DNA of 64,000 nt from Tetrapisispora phaffii CBS 4417 (taxonomy: Eukaryota > Ascomycota > Saccharomycetes > Saccharomycetales > Saccharomycetaceae), in NCBI RefSeq assembly GCF_000236905.1, contig NC_016526.1:248001-312000 (forward strand), given 5' to 3'. Each line of letters starts with the position of its first letter. The first letter of the stretch is position 1. Positions 1 to 9,273 of the stretch are shown one piece after another. The notes beneath the pieces were generated by a model. The model had not been told where the DNA came from and ran no database searches. It worked only from the letters and a program-made list of their open reading frames with translations. A program made the translations under genes and the position numbers.

Positions 1-182
1 TTTGCTTGTAATGGAACAAACAGCAAGGATATGATATAAGCGTTGCCATCTGATTTAAATTTGGATTTTGCTAGGGAGGAGTACTATTATGATAAGACAA
101 TGGCAGATATGTGGATATGCGGATGTGTGTGCTTTTTAAAATTTGAATAGATTAAAATTAAATATTAAATAATATATATTAT

Positions 183-2429
183 TTATGCATCGTAATATTG
201 ATTTGTGTAATTTTCAAAGAAAGTTATTAAATTATCTTTCATAAGTTGCGCTACTGTCTCTGAATATCTTGCGGCTATTTCATTCGTAACCATTGTTATA
301 CCCATATCTTGAATTACAATGGAGAGAGCCTCAATCAATTGAATTGAAAACTCAATGTACCAACGATGGTTCCAACAGCATATCTTGACGCAGAGATCAA
401 TTATAGAGGAGTTCAATTCTTTAATTCTGTTGGTCACTTCCTCGGTGGTAGTATTAACTTTGATATCAGGATTGTTACTTATGTTTTTCACTCTGATAGA
501 TTCTTTGACACAATACTCTAATAGTCTTCTAGCACATCCAGATGAAAATCGTTGTGAGAGACCGATTTGGAAAGCGCGAGCTGCTTCTGAGTAATGGCCT
601 AGTCTTCGAGCACATAACCCGAATAATTCCCATTCGATTGTTAATTTATTATAGTCAGCATTCTGTGCTTCAAAATATTGTTGTTCTGATTGGAATAATG
701 TGTATGTCTTAAGATCATCATATAATAGCATAAAAAGATTATCTAACCATCTTTCACATAGTCTCTTAGATCTCAAAGACGAGTTTTGTGAAGGGTTCAA
801 GTCGGTAGTCGAAAGCATGACTTTGACACTAGAGTCAGTACCCGCATCTAATCCATTTTCTACACCATTTTCGGCATTCGAATTTTCAGTATCTGTATTT
901 TCAGCAGATGTTTGATATTCTTCCTCCATTACAAAAATATTAGATCTATATTTTAGTAATGATTCCCAATCAGTTATTTTAACAATCTCTGTCAATAATT
1001 TGTAAACTAATTGAAATGTCGATTTTAGATTAGAGGCTGCCAGTCTGACTAACACAGGGTCTGCGGATTTGTGTTCTCTTTGAATATCTTGAGGGTTCAA
1101 CGAACTAACCTCATCTAATACTACATCAACAGGCAGTGGCAAATGCAGATTTGCATCCGATTGAATTGGAACAACTCTTTTCAGACCATATTTTTCTTTC
1201 AAAGGCGACATTGGACAAGAATTTAAAGTTAATAAAGCGTTCTCAATATCCTTTACCTTCACATATGATTTTGCTAATAGATACCATGGCTTGAATTCAC
1301 TCGGAGAACAACTTACAACCGCATTGGCAACCTCCTTAGCAAACTCATAGTCGTGTTTAACATCTAATAAAAACTCAGCTTGTGCTGCCAACATGTCTGC
1401 TTTGTATTCCAATTGATAGAAATTCACATCTGTAGTTTCTTCTTGTTTTTGTAATTGTTCGTTTAGCAGTTGAATAGCATCTATCTCCATTTCACATGCA
1501 AATAAGATACGAATCAAGACGACTACTGCTTCTGGGTAAGTTTGTATTACCTTTTCTAACATTGTACGACATTGATCCAAAGAATGTGTCAATTTAACAA
1601 TTTCAATAAGCGTTTCCACTAAATAATTATTAGATCTAGTAACGTTGGTAACATATACTGGGGCTCCAAGCAAAGGACCCTTTTCATATACAAAGGGAAA
1701 TAATTCAATAAAGTTATCGGCTGTGGTATTGATTTCGCCACTAGTGAATGGATTCAAAACTAAAGTTTCCACCAAATTTTGCGATTCACCTTCTTCCGCA
1801 TTGTCTTTCATCAATATAACTGAACGAACCATGCCACTCATGAATGTTTCGATCCAAAGTATTTGAAAATCTGGGTTTTCTTCTCCAGAAGGCAAAGTCG
1901 GATTAACTTGTAATAATTCTCCATCGATATCCAGAATATAAGTGTGTAGGTTACCTGGGATATGAACGACAATATTCATATCACATCTTCTAAACGAGTT
2001 CCAAGTAGATAATGTAATTCTTGCGACGTTGAAGTTTCTTGTCTTACCAAACCAAGCCTGCGGTTCTTCTGAAATTGTATCAGCAATTTTTTTCAAGAAA
2101 ACTGAAATTGACGTAGGATCATTTGTATCTACACCCACAGTGTAGAAAAAAGTACCAATTTCTCCTTTATTATTTGTTGGATTATACAGATCCTTAATTA
2201 TTGTATTTGAAATTTCTTGTTGCATGTTGAAATTCTCGCTCTTATTACCGTTAGAATTTGAATTGCTATTTAGTTGTGCCGTAGACGAGGAAGTAGCAAC
2301 GTACTTCACCATTGTTAGTAGATCTGGTGGGCCCAGATCTTGAAATTGTGGGATCTTTAACTTTCTCTCGTTCAGAGCATGTCCAATATTATCTTCTTTC
2401 ACCTCCGGAATCGAGCCTTGTGAAAACAT
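183..2429 (-). CDS. BUD7/BCH1: Exomer cargo adaptor (ChAP), BUD7/BCH1 type
   Basis: The 748-residue protein matches the Chs5-Arf1-binding proteins Bud7 (746 aa) and Bch1 (724 aa). With Chs5 these form exomer, the trans-Golgi coat that carries Chs3 and Fus1 to the plasma membrane. The N-terminus (MFSQGSIPEVKED) and the block IPQFQDLGPPDLLTMVKYV near residues 27-45 are typical. TPR-like helices fill the middle and C-terminal parts. The start is the first ATG (2429); three codons upstream in frame begin with GTG and are not used. A low-complexity Asn/Ser stretch lies near residues 52-65. S. cerevisiae has both BUD7 (YOR299W) and BCH1 (YMR237W). This copy sits between sister-block neighbours, so I cannot say which ohnologue it is. 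Family call very sure, paralogue unsure. Confidence 0.93.
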   Translation of the reverse strand: MFSQGSIPEVKEDNIGHALNERKLKIPQFQDLGPPDLLTMVKYVATSSSTAQLNSNSNSNGNKSENFNMQQEISNTIIKDLYNPTNNKGEIGTFFYTVGVDTNDPTSISVFLKKIADTISEEPQAWFGKTRNFNVARITLSTWNSFRRCDMNIVVHIPGNLHTYILDIDGELLQVNPTLPSGEENPDFQILWIETFMSGMVRSVILMKDNAEEGESQNLVETLVLNPFTSGEINTTADNFIELFPFVYEKGPLLGAPVYVTNVTRSNNYLVETLIEIVKLTHSLDQCRTMLEKVIQTYPEAVVVLIRILFACEMEIDAIQLLNEQLQKQEETTDVNFYQLEYKADMLAAQAEFLLDVKHDYEFAKEVANAVVSCSPSEFKPWYLLAKSYVKVKDIENALLTLNSCPMSPLKEKYGLKRVVPIQSDANLHLPLPVDVVLDEVSSLNPQDIQREHKSADPVLVRLAASNLKSTFQLVYKLLTEIVKITDWESLLKYRSNIFVMEEEYQTSAENTDTENSNAENGVENGLDAGTDSSVKVMLSTTDLNPSQNSSLRSKRLCERWLDNLFMLLYDDLKTYTLFQSEQQYFEAQNADYNKLTIEWELFGLCARRLGHYSEAARAFQIGLSQRFSSGCARRLLEYCVKESIRVKNISNNPDIKVNTTTEEVTNRIKELNSSIIDLCVKICCWNHRWYIEFSIQLIEALSIVIQDMGITMVTNEIAARYSETVAQLMKDNLITFFENYTNQYYDA

Positions 2430-2983
2430 ACTGTGCACGCTTAGATGTTTGTAGCCAATATGAATGGTATACTGAACTAATGTATTGCTTAATGCAGATG
2501 CAATAAAGAACCTTTTCTGTACTTTTTAAAAGTCCAATTGATAGCTAAAAGTGTATGAGAGGTATATAACGAAAAAACAAAATGAAATTTCAATAGCGAA
2601 CAATATCGTCTCGTTTTCTCCTTCTAGAGCTCTAAGTTTTTCCTACAATAGACCCTTTGATAGTATATCCACAATCAACTGATATATTTCTATTTGTATT
2701 TATATAAATATATATTTTAATGATATGATATCAATATTCAATGCTTGTTATGTTTTATTACTGGTTATACACGTAATGCTCCTTTTAAGGCTTTGAAAAG
2801 TGAAATTTCGAAATATTTAAAGGTTGTCGTATGAAGCGACATACCAAAGAGACACTTCTAATAACGGTAAATATCTTTTTATGATACTTCAGAGTACATA
2901 TGGAGATAACATACATGCATAAAACGTATACACAGAATGCGATTCAAATGATTCAAATGATTTTATATTACACATTGCCACAA
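2430..2983. promoter_or_regulatory. BUD7/BCH1 upstream region and TAF9 3' flank
   Basis: 554 bp without a gene. A TATATA element at about 2562-2569 lies roughly 130 bases before the BUD7/BCH1 ATG. The rest is AT-rich, with no other feature that I could support. Confidence 0.4.
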
Positions 2984-3751
2984 TTAATTTTTTTCCTCAT
3001 CTAATTTCCAATCTTTTGCAGTAAGACAGTATTTTTCAGGTGGTAATCTAATACCCCAGGAGCCTATGACTTGAGGCAACGGCTTCTTATTTCTTTCTGA
3101 TGCCAACTGTAGGAGGAGTTCCTTTGGTGCAGTTGGCTTGAATTGGTACTGTGTTCTTGCAGCGATTGCCAGCCGTATATCTTCTACCGTGAGCCCTGTT
3201 TTTGAATTATTCGCATTCGATTGGGCGGTTGCATTCTTGCCACTTTGTCCCGTGGCAGCGGTCGAAGACGCACCGTCAGATGTCATGGCATGGTTTCCTG
3301 GGTTATTACCTGCATAGTCATTGTACACTATGGCGTCTTTCAAGACCTCCTGTGTGTACCTATAAGCGAAATCCATCAGTTGTAACGGCACTTGGTCCTC
3401 GTACTGGTGAATGGATTGAGACGCCAGCAACAAGTGTAGCAATCTCACGTCTCTTGGAATGTCCTCCTGCGAGGATGTGTTTACAACGACGTTCGTCGCA
3501 GCCAAATTCGCACTGGCGCTTGCACCGGCACCGGCACCAGGTGCCGGTGCACTAGGTGTAGTGGTATTAGAGTTAGCCAGTTTGGCCAGTTTAGCGGGCT
3601 TGACTGGCACATCAGCACCAGTTACACTACTCGAATTACCAGTCACGGCATCTACACCAGAATCAGTATTGGCCCCATTCTGAACAGGCAAACCATCTGG
3701 AGCAGCGCCTGCATTCTTCGAGTCCTCCACAACGTTGCTATTTTCAACCAT
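2984..3751 (-). CDS. TAF9: TFIID/SAGA histone-fold subunit Taf9
   Basis: Taf9 pairs with Taf6 in TFIID and SAGA in the nucleus. Residues about 97-150 (IPRDVRLLHLLLASQSIHQY onward) and 188-228 (LTVEDIRLAIAARTQYQFKP) are the two parts of the Taf9 histone fold, and the C-terminus is the conserved post-fold block (LPQVIGSWGIRLPPEKYCL). At 255 residues it is much longer than S. cerevisiae Taf9 (157). There is an extra N-terminal tail of about 95 residues, rich in Ala, Gly, Asn and Ser, and an insert of about 35 residues (Ala/Ser/Asn/Gln/Gly-rich) inside the fold. The start ATG is clear. In S. cerevisiae the gene is YMR236W, next to BCH1, which agrees with the order here. Confidence 0.92.
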   Translation of the reverse strand: MVENSNVVEDSKNAGAAPDGLPVQNGANTDSGVDAVTGNSSSVTGADVPVKPAKLAKLANSNTTTPSAPAPGAGAGASASANLAATNVVVNTSSQEDIPRDVRLLHLLLASQSIHQYEDQVPLQLMDFAYRYTQEVLKDAIVYNDYAGNNPGNHAMTSDGASSTAATGQSGKNATAQSNANNSKTGLTVEDIRLAIAARTQYQFKPTAPKELLLQLASERNKKPLPQVIGSWGIRLPPEKYCLTAKDWKLDEEKN

Positions 3752-4227
3752 GATTTGTTCTTATATACCTCGTTGTGACCACACTCTTCTCTCTCCCATC
3801 TCCCCTCCCCAACCACTACTCAGTCGAGGAATGCCATCTACTTAACTGAACTAAAATATTGTAACTGTTGTTTCCATCAAGTCTTGCCATCCGCAGTGGT
3901 CAGTCCTCTCGTTTCAACAGTTCGTGTGCAGTGACACATTATTCCGTTCATTGTGACACACTGTCTGATCATCAGCAACGGAAAAAGGGTTTCTGCTTCC
4001 ACCAGAGAGAAGCGTCTGGAAAGAAATTTGAAACGCGATAGTGGTGGCGGTGGTATATAAGAGACAAGGATTGGAAGAGAAATGTAATATGTGTAATTTG
4101 CTATGGTTGCGTTCGTTGGTGTGCTTTGTTATTCATCTGTGTTATACGAGAGAGGATAAGAACAACTGTTTTGTGTTTAGATTATAACTAAGCGTGGAAG
4201 GATTAAAAGAAAAATAAGAGAGAAAAA
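3752..4227. promoter_or_regulatory. TAF9/MBF1 divergent promoter
   Basis: 476 bp between divergent genes. A TATATAA element at 4054-4060 lies about 170 bases before the MBF1 ATG. The MBF1 leader ends in an A/G-rich run, the usual context of a highly translated yeast start. An AACGCGAT sequence near 4031 carries a lone MCB-like core, which I do not assign a role. Confidence 0.5.
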
Positions 4228-4683
4228 ATGTCTGATTGGGATACTAATATTGTCATTGGTTCTAAGGCCAGAGCTGGTGGTTCCGGTCCAAGAGCTAACG
4301 TTGCTAGAACTCAAGGTCAAATTAACGCTGCAAGAAGACAGGGGTTAGTTTTGTCAGTGGACAAGAAGTACGGTGGTAGTAATGCCAAGGGTAACAACGA
4401 GGGTCAACGATTGACTAAGATTGATAGAGAAACTGATATTGTTAAGTTGCAAAAGCTGGATCCAGCTGTCGGTAGAGCTATTTCAAAGGCTAGAACTGAG
4501 AAAAAAATGTCACAAAAGGATTTAGCTACGAAGATAAATGAAAAACCAACTGTTATCAACGACTATGAAGCCGCCAGAGCTCAACCAAACCAACAGGTTT
4601 TGGGTAAATTAGAAAGAGTTTTGGGTGTCAAATTGAGAGGTAAAGATATTGGTGCTGCATTAGGTGGTCCAAAGAAGAAGTAG
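4228..4683 (+). CDS. MBF1: Multiprotein bridging factor 1
   Basis: Mbf1 is a conserved coactivator that bridges TBP and the bZIP activator Gcn4. It also acts on stalled or collided ribosomes to prevent frameshifting. The 151-residue length equals that of S. cerevisiae Mbf1. The N-terminal MBF1 domain ([18 protein letters not shown] start) is followed by a Cro/C1-type helix-turn-helix at about 82-136 ([20 protein letters not shown], then [20 protein letters not shown]) and a basic tail ending in PKKK. In S. cerevisiae it is YOR298C-A, on the sister block from TAF9. Its position between TAF9 and RNH1 is therefore part of the interleaving seen across the window. Confidence 0.97.
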   Translation: MSDWDTNIVIGSKARAGGSGPRANVARTQGQINAARRQGLVLSVDKKYGGSNAKGNNEGQRLTKIDRETDIVKLQKLDPAVGRAISKARTEKKMSQKDLATKINEKPTVINDYEAARAQPNQQVLGKLERVLGVKLRGKDIGAALGGPKKK

Positions 4684-4861
4684 ATTGGATATTTCACGAA
4701 CTAATAATTCAAAAAGCACAAAATAATAATGATAATAGAGACATACATACATATATATGTATACAGACATATATATATTGGTTTAAAGTTTCATGTAGTT
4801 AGTAATATATAATGATAAATACAACATTCAAATAAATATACAATTGCATAAAGTGCTTCTT

Positions 4862-5998
4862 TCATCCCTTCATAGCACCTTCTTTAGCTAGTTTATCTGC
4901 CATTTCATTACCGTAGTCACCAGAATGTCCTTTAACCCATTGGATTTTAAATTTACCTTTATTACTGTATAATTCTTTATTGACGATATAGTATCGTTTA
5001 ATTTTAACGAATTGTTTAATTAATTTCCATAAGATATCATAATTAGGTATTTTTTTAAGTTCAACAATACTCATTACTTTATATCTATCATTAAGTAATT
5101 TAATCGCATATTCTGAATCACTGAATATATTGAATTCTGCACAAATTTTCTTATGGATCAATAATTCCTCCATAGTCACCAACACTTTATAAATAGCAGT
5201 AGCTTCAGCTCTGTTGTTCGTTTGTGCTTTACTACGGTCTAATGGTTCACTCACATTGTATTGTAATAGCTCAGGATGGTCAAAAAATGCACCAGAACCT
5301 GCCTTTGCAGAACTCTTGCCATTAGAGAGAGATGAGCCATCACAGTAGACATGAATAACCTCTTTGCCGTATTTGAAATCTGGGGAAGTGACTCGTATCT
5401 TGTTCTCAAATTCTTCTGCATTAACCCCTAGTAATTCGTAATCAAATACAGGGTTTTCAAAATTCTTAGATATAAAATTTCTTGCATCAGCCCAAGTTGC
5501 AAATGATTTGAATGTAATCCCTTTTGCACCACGCATGTATTTTCTGCATTGATTCCAATCATTGAAGATTTTACTCCTGACTTGGGGATTATCACTTTTC
5601 ACACCATAGAATTTACTAATTTTGTTTCCATCTTTCTTCACTGTAAGTGCATTGAGTAGATCTTCATCAGAGCTGAAGTTATCTGAATCCTCATGTTGAC
5701 GTTTCGAACACAAAGTAGGTTTTTGTAAAGTTATTTCAGAATTTATTTCACTAACTTTAGTCGTATTTGTATCTACTCTATTATGTGTAGTTATTGTAGC
5801 TTTCGACTTTGACTTGACGTTTCCCTTATGAATCCCTACAAATTGTTCTGCCTCATTCAATGTCTTAAATTTTTTAAAAATGGCACCAGGGAAACCTTTA
5901 ACTTGCAAAGCACAAGCATCCCAATTATAGAATATACCAGGTTTTCTACCTATCCTGACTGCATAAAACTGGCTTGGACCAACTCTAGATCCTGCCAT
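4862..5998 (-). CDS. RNH1: Ribonuclease H1
   Basis: RNase H1 cuts the RNA strand of RNA-DNA hybrids and clears R-loops. From the first ATG (5998) the protein has 378 residues; S. cerevisiae Rnh1 has 348. Two hybrid-binding domains are visible, at about 8-50 (SQFYAVRIGRKPGIFYNWD) and 155-195 (KFYGVKSDNPQV and onward). The C-terminal RNase H fold carries the acidic active-site residues in VYCDGSSLS, NNRAEATA, FSDSEYA and the HSGDYGNEMADKLA block. In-frame codons continue upstream to a GTG at 6068-6070 and encode a basic, acid-free stretch; see findings. A TATATAAG on the coding strand at 6081-6088 lies about 85 bases before the ATG. In S. cerevisiae it is YMR234W. Confidence 0.95.
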   Translation of the reverse strand: MAGSRVGPSQFYAVRIGRKPGIFYNWDACALQVKGFPGAIFKKFKTLNEAEQFVGIHKGNVKSKSKATITTHNRVDTNTTKVSEINSEITLQKPTLCSKRQHEDSDNFSSDEDLLNALTVKKDGNKISKFYGVKSDNPQVRSKIFNDWNQCRKYMRGAKGITFKSFATWADARNFISKNFENPVFDYELLGVNAEEFENKIRVTSPDFKYGKEVIHVYCDGSSLSNGKSSAKAGSGAFFDHPELLQYNVSEPLDRSKAQTNNRAEATAIYKVLVTMEELLIHKKICAEFNIFSDSEYAIKLLNDRYKVMSIVELKKIPNYDILWKLIKQFVKIKRYYIVNKELYSNKGKFKIQWVKGHSGDYGNEMADKLAKEGAMKG

Positions 5999-6679
5999 TA
6001 ATCTAGTTCGTATAGATGGAAAAGAGCGGCTCAAGAAATTAGTTACCTTCAGCTTTTGAATTGAAATCACTCCCTTTTATCTTATATACCTCATTTGGCT
6101 AATTTTGAGTCCTCAACAAACAATAACAAACAATATAACCGCACATGATACTTTATTTATAACGTCAATTTCTCATTTGAAACTTTTAATCTTACCGTTT
6201 AATGTTATTCAAGAGATGTCTTTTTTGAGGTTATGCCCTTATTTGAAATTATTTTTGCGATGAGATGGACATATTTTTAATAATCGACAGACCTTAGTAC
6301 TATTTTAAAATGTTTAATTTTTCATTATAAAGTTATTTAATGACATTAAATGCTATTGAATTTAATATTATATTATATCACATATTTCGTCGAATTTCAG
6401 AATAAATTATTATGACGATGCTACTTAAATTGAATCAAAGGTGAAGTATGGCTTCATATTTTTTCGTCCTGGTAGTCAAGCGAAAGACTGCAGAGTTCTG
6501 GTTGGAGGATTTTGAGATCCATTACCTAATTGAAAGCTTAAGATATTTGGTCAATTGCGTAAAAATAAATTAACATTTTTAATTCAGTTTAACTTTATTT
6601 TTCTATATTAATTAAAAAATATTAATTTGATGCAAGCGTTCTTTTGAATAAAATCGCTGATAAAAGTAGCTCATTAGCA
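5999..6679. promoter_or_regulatory. RNH1 upstream region
   Basis: 681 bp. A perfect PAC octamer GCGATGAG lies at 6257-6264, with the TATA element noted under RNH1 at 6081-6088. Three short inverted repeats cluster at about 6440-6521 in a less AT-rich patch (see findings). No coding gene is visible. Confidence 0.45.
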
Positions 6680-7447
6680 CTAGTCACTTTCTTCTTCTTC
6701 TTCTGCCTCCTCTTCAGAATCATCATCAGCATCATTTTCATGTTCAGAATCAGTCTCTTTATTAGAATCGTTTTTACTCTTACTTTTACTTTTCCTTACT
6801 TTTTTATCAGTTTTCTTTGGTGAATCAACATTTTCGTTCTCTTCATCTTTGATCAATAGATCTTCTTTATTGAATAAATGGTTAACTAAAATCTTATTCA
6901 ATTGGAACATTGTCATTTTCTTACCAAACACAGGTTTCATCTTTTCATCACACAATATTTCTCTACGATCTTTGGCATTCTGTAGGTTATGTTCCTTAAT
7001 ATAATCCCAAACTTGCTTGACAACTTGTGTTCTTGGTAATTCTTCAGCACCCAATAGTTCTTGCAAAGGTTTACTCAATAATACTTTACGTACATTGATG
7101 CTATTAGAATTTGCATTTTCAACCTTCTTTCTCTTCTTCTTCGGTATTCCATTACTTGATTTAGAAGCTGCATTTGGAGCTATCCTTGTCGTCTCTCGTT
7201 TCAATGCTCTTGCAAGTGCTTCATCTTTCTTCATCAGCTCATTTTTAGTTATCAAGACCTTTGGTTGTCTTTGAATTTCATGGTATCGCTCAACAATCAA
7301 TTCGTTCACGATTTTTCGTTTGCTATCAAGATCCACTGCAAATAATTCTTGAATTGCTTTACGTATTTTTTTAGGACTAACCTCATCAGGATTCGATGCA
7401 ATAATGATTGCATCAATCATTGGAATATATTCATCCAGGTCTGACAT
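6680..7447 (-). CDS. TRI1: SWIB-domain protein Tri1
   Basis: Nuclear or nucleolar protein with an N-terminal DEK-C-like domain (about 1-55, start MSDLDEYIPMIDAIIIASNP) and a SWIB/MDM2 domain at about 122-195 (VRKVLLSKPLQELLGAEELP, then REILCDEKMKPVFGKKMTMF). S. cerevisiae Tri1 (226 aa, YMR233W) is a paralogue of Uaf30, the RNA polymerase I upstream activation factor subunit. This sequence is much closer to Tri1 in the blocks NPDEVSPK, SEELPRTQVVK-like and MTMF, so I call TRI1 rather than UAF30. The 255 residues include a C-terminal tail that is Lys/Ser-rich and then strongly acidic (Glu/Asp/Ser), longer than in S. cerevisiae. Exact function is unknown in the model yeast. Confidence 0.88.
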   Translation of the reverse strand: MSDLDEYIPMIDAIIIASNPDEVSPKKIRKAIQELFAVDLDSKRKIVNELIVERYHEIQRQPKVLITKNELMKKDEALARALKRETTRIAPNAASKSSNGIPKKKRKKVENANSNSINVRKVLLSKPLQELLGAEELPRTQVVKQVWDYIKEHNLQNAKDRREILCDEKMKPVFGKKMTMFQLNKILVNHLFNKEDLLIKDEENENVDSPKKTDKKVRKSKSKSKNDSNKETDSEHENDADDDSEEEAEEEEESD

Positions 7448-8039
7448 TGATTTTTTTCGTATGTATTCGAATATTAACTTCCGATCAAAAACACAAATAC
7501 TGTTAACTGATCTTTCCGTAAATATTTATTAAACACAATAGCGATAACCAATTATTTTATTGAATTCAACAATATTCTCTTGAATAGTTATATATCGATA
7601 AAGTGAAGATATATCAATGTATAAATGACCATCAACATATAAAAATAACTTAGTGTATTATTTTTTATAGATATGTTCAACTTTTTTAATATTTAGCAAT
7701 TTTTCAATAGTACTTAAATTAGATGAACTGCTATGAAAACGCTGTCCCATTTTAGTCAATGTGATGAAATAAATAATAAAAGATTGATGATTTTTATTAA
7801 TAAAAAAGTTATAGAGTGAAGATAAGATGAGAGACACACATATATATTCCCATCGTATTAATCAGGAGATATTTATAGTAGTTTTTTAAAATATGATCTA
7901 TTATTTTTACTAAATTTATATAAAAACTTTAAATAATGTACATGTTGATCAAAAAGTAATTGTGAAATCTCACTTACCATATAACTGGACAAACCATTTA
8001 TATTTTGTTAAAATGCTATAGTTTTTAATTTAATTGAAT
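7448..8039. other. TRI1-RRS1 intergenic region
   Basis: 592 bp of very AT-rich DNA. It holds the upstream region of TRI1 and the 3' flank of RRS1. I see no gene or clear regulatory site. Confidence 0.4.
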
Positions 8040-8651
8040 TTATTTAGAATGCTGTAAATTTTTCTTTTGTTGTCTTTCATTTTTTTTAATTAAGTTTTTT
8101 CTGTCAGCTCTATTTAACGATCTTGGATCAATCAATTCTTTTTCTGTTCCAATATGATCTTCATTAACCTCTACTAACCATTGATCATCCAGTTTTTTGT
8201 TCATACCTTGATAACCCCATTTTGGAGCCCATTTACCAGTAGCTTCGTCATAAACCATCTTACCAGATCTTTCCTTGGATCTAATACCTTTTCTGGCTGC
8301 AAATTTCTCCCATCTTGTTGGAGCCTTTGGTTTAGGCAATGGTTTTTCTCTTGGCAGTTCAGTGGATGGTTCAGGTAACTTGATTAATGTCATCATAGCA
8401 CCTTGACCACTAGTCCCACCAGTAGCCTCAGTGGTAGTCTTCATTGGTAAAGACAAAATTTGGTTGATCAACAGTTGGACATTATCACGAGTTAAAGCCT
8501 TTATGTTCTCTTCACGCTTACCGTTTGATGAATCGAAATCGTTCTTATCTAAAACATTAGAATCAAACACTGATAAATTACCTAAATCGTAAGTAACTGG
8601 AATGTCCTTTTCAACTTTAACTGGACGTTGACTATACTCCTCCACTGACAT
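8040..8651 (-). CDS. RRS1: Ribosome biogenesis factor Rrs1
   Basis: Rrs1 works with Rpf2 to load the 5S RNP (5S rRNA, Rpl5, Rpl11) into the pre-60S particle in the nucleolus. The 203-residue length equals that of S. cerevisiae Rrs1. Typical blocks are PVTYDLGNLSVFDSN near residue 18, LPREKPLPKPKAPTRWEKFA (the Rrs1 signature, about 98-117) and WGYQGMNKKLDDQWLVEV (about 142-159), followed by a basic C-terminus. In S. cerevisiae it is YOR294W, beside UAF30 and RPS10A, matching the order here. Its promoter carries PAC and RRPE elements, as expected for a ribosome-biogenesis gene. Confidence 0.96.
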   Translation of the reverse strand: MSVEEYSQRPVKVEKDIPVTYDLGNLSVFDSNVLDKNDFDSSNGKREENIKALTRDNVQLLINQILSLPMKTTTEATGGTSGQGAMMTLIKLPEPSTELPREKPLPKPKAPTRWEKFAARKGIRSKERSGKMVYDEATGKWAPKWGYQGMNKKLDDQWLVEVNEDHIGTEKELIDPRSLNRADRKNLIKKNERQQKKNLQHSK

Positions 8652-8819
8652 GTTATTTATTCCTGTATTTTGGTTTTTTATTGTATCGCTTTGTTGAACA
8701 ACTTCTAACTACAATAATATCAAAGGCCTAAAGAAAATATATACTCTAGTTGTACATTTCATTAACTCATGTTTTTATAACTAATAGGCATATTGTTCAT
8801 TACTCACAGAATGTTAAAG

Positions 8820-8864
8820 CTCATCTCATCTCAAAATTTCATCTTTTCCCATTTTGAAAATTTG
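8820..8864 (-). promoter_or_regulatory. PAC/RRPE elements of RRS1
   Basis: Overlapping CTCATC repeats (8820-8830, the reverse of the PAC core GATGAG) are followed by two RRPE-like A/T blocks, CAAAATTTC (8832-8840) and TGAAAATTTG (about 8855-8864). They lie 170-210 bases before the RRS1 start. This is the usual Dot6/Tod6 and Stb3 site pair of ribosome-biogenesis genes. The rest of the 8652-9273 gap shows no other feature. Confidence 0.65.
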
Positions 8865-9273
8865 ATACTATCGTAGTAAGCGATGAGGAATTTACATAGT
8901 TAAGGAAATATATACATACAGTTAACATAAGTACATTCAACGGTGAGGAGTTGTACCATGATGAATAGACAGATGAATTTAGTGATGAGAGTCGTCTCTA
9001 TAAGAAGCTTTTTAGCTTGATTTGGGTTAGTATATAAGTGCCACATTTAGTCTTGGACTGCCTCTCAAAAACGAGGTATAAAGGACAAAAGAAAAGTACA
9101 GAACAGTTAGAGTGAATGCAGCTACGTTTACATACATGCACATAACTCTCTACAGTCATTGATTTAATAATTTCTTAAAAACCTTTTAAATAATATAGAA
9201 GAGATATACAAAAAAACTTGATAAATAATTGAAATACATGATAATTAACAATATTTAAAAGTTCCAGGCTTGC

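Noticed and set aside
7757..7790. C-box-like GTGATGA in the TRI1-RRS1 gap
   Set aside because: No matching D box (CTGA) at a sensible distance and no terminal stem, so not a C/D snoRNA.
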